A DNA stretch of 64,000 bases from Vallicoccus soli. Lineage in GTDB: Bacteria > Actinomycetota > Actinomycetes > Motilibacterales > Motilibacteraceae. The translations under genes and the position numbers were made by a program. The notes under the pieces are model-generated. The model saw nothing but the letters and a program-made list of their open reading frames with translations, did not search any database and was not told the DNA's origin. The first letter of the stretch is position 1; each line of letters opens with the position of its first letter. Positions 60,001 to 64,000 of this stretch are shown piece by piece. The stretch lies in contig NZ_QZEZ01000012.1 of assembly GCF_003594885.1 (NCBI RefSeq), positions 1 to 64,000 on the forward strand, written 5' to 3'.

Positions 60001-63000
60001 AGCAGCGAGCGGCCCTCCGCCACCGCGCGCACCGCGGCGACGAGGTCGTTGCCCCGGACCTGCTTGAGCAGGTAGCCGGAGGCGCCAGCCATGATCGCGG
60101 CGAAGAGGGCGTCCTCGTCGTCGTACGAGGTGAGGATGAGCGCCCGCACGTCCGGGTGGGCCGAGCGCAGGTCGCGGCACACGTCGATGCCGCTGCCGTC
60201 CGGCAGGCGCCCGTCGAGCACGGCGACGTCGACGTCGAGGTCGGGAAGCAGGCCGCGGGCCTCGGCGACGCTGCCGGCCTCGGCCACGACGCGGATGCCG
60301 GGCTCGGCCTGCAGCAGGTCCTTCAGGCCCCGCCGGACGATCTCGTGGTCGTCGAGCAGCAGGACGCGCACGGGCCGCCCGGGCGCCGGCGGGGTGGGCG
60401 TGGTCACGGCTGGGCCTCCAGCGGGTCCGGGGGACCGGTGCGGGCGAGGTCGGTGGAGCGGCGGGCGGGTACGGCGTCCTCCGCCTCCGGCTCCTCCTCG
60501 GCGCCGGCCGCGTAGCTGCTGACGAGCGCGTGCAGCAGGTGCCCCGCCACGAGCGCGGCGAGCAGGACGACGGCCGAGCGGGACAGCGCCTGCTCCTCGG
60601 CGACGGCGCCGGTCACGTACGCGCCGTGCAGCGCCGGCGCGCACGCCAGGAGGCCGCCGAGCAGGGCGAGGGCGCGCGGGCTCACCGCGCACCCCCGGCC
60701 CGGGCGGAGCGGCGCGCCCGGGCCTGCTCGCGCAGGACCGAGCGGCGGATGCTCGCGCCGTGGTCGACCGGCTCCTCGAAGGCGACGACCACCTCGACGA
60801 GCCGGGCGGTGGCGGTGCCGATGGCGCGCAGGCCGCGCGGGTCGGTGGTGCGCAGGACCCGCCCGGTCAGCGCCAGCGGCTCGTCCTCGAGGGTGACGTG
60901 CACCTGGACCGGCGTGCCGGCGTCGAGGCCCTCGTCGAGCTCGAGGTGCGCGCGCACCCCGCCCTCGCCGAGGTCGACGAGCCAGCCGCCGACGACGCGG
61001 CGGTCCTCCCCGCCGACGGGGACGACGGCCACGGGCGCCTGGACGGCGGCGCGGGCGTACCGGCGCCGCTGCACGAGCCCGGCCGGACCGGTGGGGCGCA
61101 CCCTCCAGCGCTGGCCCACGGCGGTGAGCACCCCGGGCACCTCGTGCAGGCCCCGGGCGGCCGTCCAGCGCACGACGACCGCGCCGCCGGGGCGCGCGGT
61201 CGCGCTCCCCCGCCCCGCGGGCTCGAGCACCAGCTCGTCGCCCCCGCTCGACACGACGACGCAGCCCACCGGGACGAGGAGCTCCCCGCTGGCCACGTCG
61301 ACGCGCACGACGGTCCCGGCGGGCGGCGCCTGCTCGCCGTCCGCCCCCTGCGGCAGGCTCACTCCGCGCGCTCCGCGAGGAGCGTGGCCCACGTGCCGGC
61401 GTCGCCGCGGCGGCCGTCGACGAGGGCGGTCGGCAGGCTGCGCTCGAGCGCGACGGCCAGCGCCGTGCCCGGGTCGCGGGTGCTGCGGGCGCCGCTGACG
61501 ACGAGCGCGTCGACCCGGCCGAGCCGGTCGAGGTGGTCCTCGACGTCGCCCTGCTTGCGGCTGGCGTCGGTGAGCACCCAGACGGCCTGCGGGTCGAGCG
61601 CCCGCAGCGTCTCGGCGACCTCGTCCATGACCCACTCGTCGGCGTCGAGCGGCGCGTCGACCGCGACGACGGCCGGCAGGTCGCCGCCGTGCAGCGACGG
61701 GGCCAGCCGGCGGGCCGCGGCGGCGCCGCGCAGCACGCGGTCGCCGGGCACGCCCAGGGTCGCCGGGCCGACGAGGTACACCTCGGCGGGGTCCAGGTGC
61801 GCGCGGCGCGCGATGTCGCGGGCCGCCTCGTAGGCCTGCGCCCCGCTGCCCACGACGACGAGCACCTCGCCGGGGCCGCGCGGCGGGCCGAGGGGCGCGG
61901 GCAGGTCGACGAGGGCGTCGGCCAGCGCACCGGCGAGGCCGCCGCGACCGCCGACCTGCACCGACTCCGCCACGTAGCGCGGCAGGCCGAGCGCGACGAG
62001 CCGGCCGAGCAGGCCGCCGCTCTGCGGCTCCTGCACCGGCTGCTGCGGCGTGTCCTGCGCCGCCTGCGGCGGCACCGGTGCCAGAGTGGTCTGCACCGCC
62101 GGCTCGGCGGGCTCGGGCGCGCCCCCGTCGGGGGCGAGGCCGTACGCCCGGGCCAGCGGCGTGTGGATGAGCATCGGCGCGTCGACGTGCTCGAGCGGTC
62201 CCTGGGGCACCCCCAGCGGCTCGTCGTGCTCGCCGGCCGCGCGCTGCGGCTCGTACGGCTCCTGGTCCACGTCCTCCTCCGTCCGCCCGGCGACGGGGCC
62301 CCGCGGGGTCCCGTGCTCGGCCACGGTAGTGGTCATGCGTCCACTCTGAGTACCCACCGGGACCTGCACGACTCCCCTGACCTGCGACGGACCGTCCTCG
62401 CCGGCGCGCGTGAGCGCCGGCAGGACCGCCGGGGCGAAGGCGCGCACGGCCTCCTCGGCGGCCTCGACGGCCGCGAGGGGCGTCCGCTGCGGCGCCGCGG
62501 CCGCCTCCAGGACGGCGGCGAGGCCGCTCGCGGGGGCCTGCGGGACGGGCGCCGGCGCGGCCGGCGCCCGGGTCGCCCGGGTGAGCCCCTCGAGGAGCTC
62601 GGCGAACGTGGCGCCGCCGCTGGACAGCGACGCGAAGAGCGGCGTGGTCTCCGTCGCGCCATCGGCCGCGCCGGCCGCGTCGGCGGCACCGAGCGGCTCC
62701 TCGGCCGGCGGGGCCGGCTGCGGGGCGGGCTGCGGGGCGGGCGCGGCGACCGGCGCGGCGACCGGCGCGGCGACCGGCGCGGCGGCGGCCTGGGCCGGCA
62801 CCGCCGGGCGCACGCGCTCGGCGAGCGGGGCGGCGGGGGCGTAGCGGGGGACGTACGCGGGGGCGGGGGTGCCGGCGGCCTCCGCGGCGTCGACCGCCGC
62901 GGCCAGGTCGAGCAGCGACGCCGGCAGCGGGGCCGGCAGCGGGGCCGCCAGCGGGGCGGCCGGAGCGGCCGGAGCGGCCGGGGCGGCCGGGGCGGCCGGA

Positions 63001-64000
63001 GCGGCCGGAGCGGCGGAGCGCGGCGCGGCGGCCGGGCGGGCCGCCGCGTCGAGGTCGACCTCGATGGCGACGGCGTAGTGCTCCTTGCTGAAGAAGCCGC
63101 CGATGCCGCCGGTGCGGACCTTGTCGGCCTGCACGATCTTCACGCCCGGCCCGTGCTCCTGGTGGATGCGCGCCAGGAGGGCGTCGATGTCAGGGCCCTC
63201 AAGCAGCAGGCGCGTGGGCACGGTTCACCACTCCGATCGGGTCGATGTCCACACCGGCGGCGATCTCGCCGTAGCCGAGGACGGGGAGGCGGGGGACGCT
63301 CGTCGCGACGAGGCGCCGGACCGCCGAGCGGATCTGGGGGGAGCAGACGAGGACGGGGCTGCGGCCCACGGCCTCGCCCTGGGCGGCGAGCCGGGCGACC
63401 TCGCCGACGACGGCCTCCATGGCCGAGGCGTCGAGCAGGAGGTACGAGCCCGTCTCGGAGCTGCGCAGCGCCTCGAGCAGGGCGTGCTCGAGCCGCGGGT
63501 CGAAGGTGAGCACCGAGAGCCGGCCGTCGACGACGTACGGGGCGCTCACGGCCGCGCCGAGCTGGTTGCGGACCGCCTCGACGAGGCCCTCGTGGTCGGT
63601 CGAGGCGCGGGCGCGCAGCGACATCGCCTCGAGGATGCGCACGAGGTCGCGGATCGGCACCTGCTCCTCGAGCAGCGAGGCCAGCACCCGCTGCACCTCG
63701 CCCAGGGAGAGCAGCGACGGGGTGAGCTCCTCGACGACCGAGGGGTGGGTGCGCTTGACCATCTCGACGAGCATGCGCACGTCCTCGCGGCCGAGCAGGC
63801 GGGAGGCGCTGGTGCGCACGACCTCGGCGAGGTGCGTCGTGAGCACCGAGGCCCGGTCCACGACGGTGGCGCCGGAGAGCTCGGCCTGGTGGCGCAGCTC
63901 GAAGGGCACCCACCTGCCGGGCAGGCCGAAGACGGGCTCGTGCGTGGCCCGCCCGGGCAGCGCCTCGATGCCGTCGCCGATGGCCAGGACCGTCCCGGGG

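Overview
The window is 64 kb of very GC-rich, tightly packed chromosome. Short or overlapping gene junctions, frequent GTG starts, CobO/CobN-type cobalamin genes, DevS/DevR-like regulators and many actinobacterial-type hypothetical proteins point to a high-GC actinobacterium. It is probably motile: a chemotaxis receptor is cut by the left edge, and flagellar flhA, an FlhF-like protein and a PilZ protein lie at the right edge. I see no rRNA, transposase, integrase or phage genes, so this looks like core chromosome.

Layout. 1-9.3 kb: chemotaxis receptor, FUSC membrane protein, FAD-dependent reductase, gamma-glutamyltransferase behind an array of palindromic repeats, a manganese pair (putative Mn transporter and Mn catalase) and a divergent histidine kinase/response regulator pair. 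9.3-20.1 kb: small zinc protease, membrane metallophosphoesterase, tRNA-Glu and tRNA-Asp, three iron/sulfur-type enzymes, tRNA-Phe, two cyclic-di-GMP proteins, a UDP-glucuronate decarboxylase-like SDR and a secreted EEP hydrolase. 20.1-31.8 kb: a minus-strand cobalamin operon (cbiX, cobH, ferredoxin, cbiG-cobJ, cobL, cbiD, cobM, cobI, cobB, cobO, chlI-chlD fusion), preceded by a cobalamin riboswitch and a 15-codon coupled leader ORF. 31.8-39.6 kb: ABC exporter, otsA, GNAT, SprT-like protein, a channel-like protein, HAD hydrolase and glycosyltransferase. 39.9-43.5 kb: cobN. 43.5-49.9 kb: GH3 lipoprotein, sodium:solute symporter with DUF3311 partner, PiT phosphate transporter with DUF47 partner, DinB-like protein and small proteins. 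50.5-53 kb: cobQ-cobD. 53-57 kb: Nudix, nucleotidyltransferase, then a three-gene unit of a repetitive acidic peptide, a JmjC/cupin oxygenase and a sucrase/ferredoxin-like protein. 57-64 kb: coiled-coil hypothetical, DevS/DevR-like two-component genes and the flagellar block.

How the genes work together. Most of the corrin-ring pathway is here, in three loci. It mixes early-cobalt markers (CbiX, CbiD, CbiG) with late-cobalt ones (CobN, ChlID). Two GGDEF proteins, a PilZ protein, the chemotaxis receptor and the flagellar genes suggest cyclic-di-GMP control of motility.

Most unusual items: (1) the acidic peptide/JmjC/ferredoxin-like unit, which looks like a peptide- or protein-modifying system; (2) three arrays of one 22-bp tandem repeat, each exactly filling a gap between convergent genes; (3) a roughly 30-bp-period array of a perfect palindrome upstream of the gamma-glutamyltransferase gene, with one further copy inside cobN; (4) an FlhF homologue whose GTPase P-loop has been lost.
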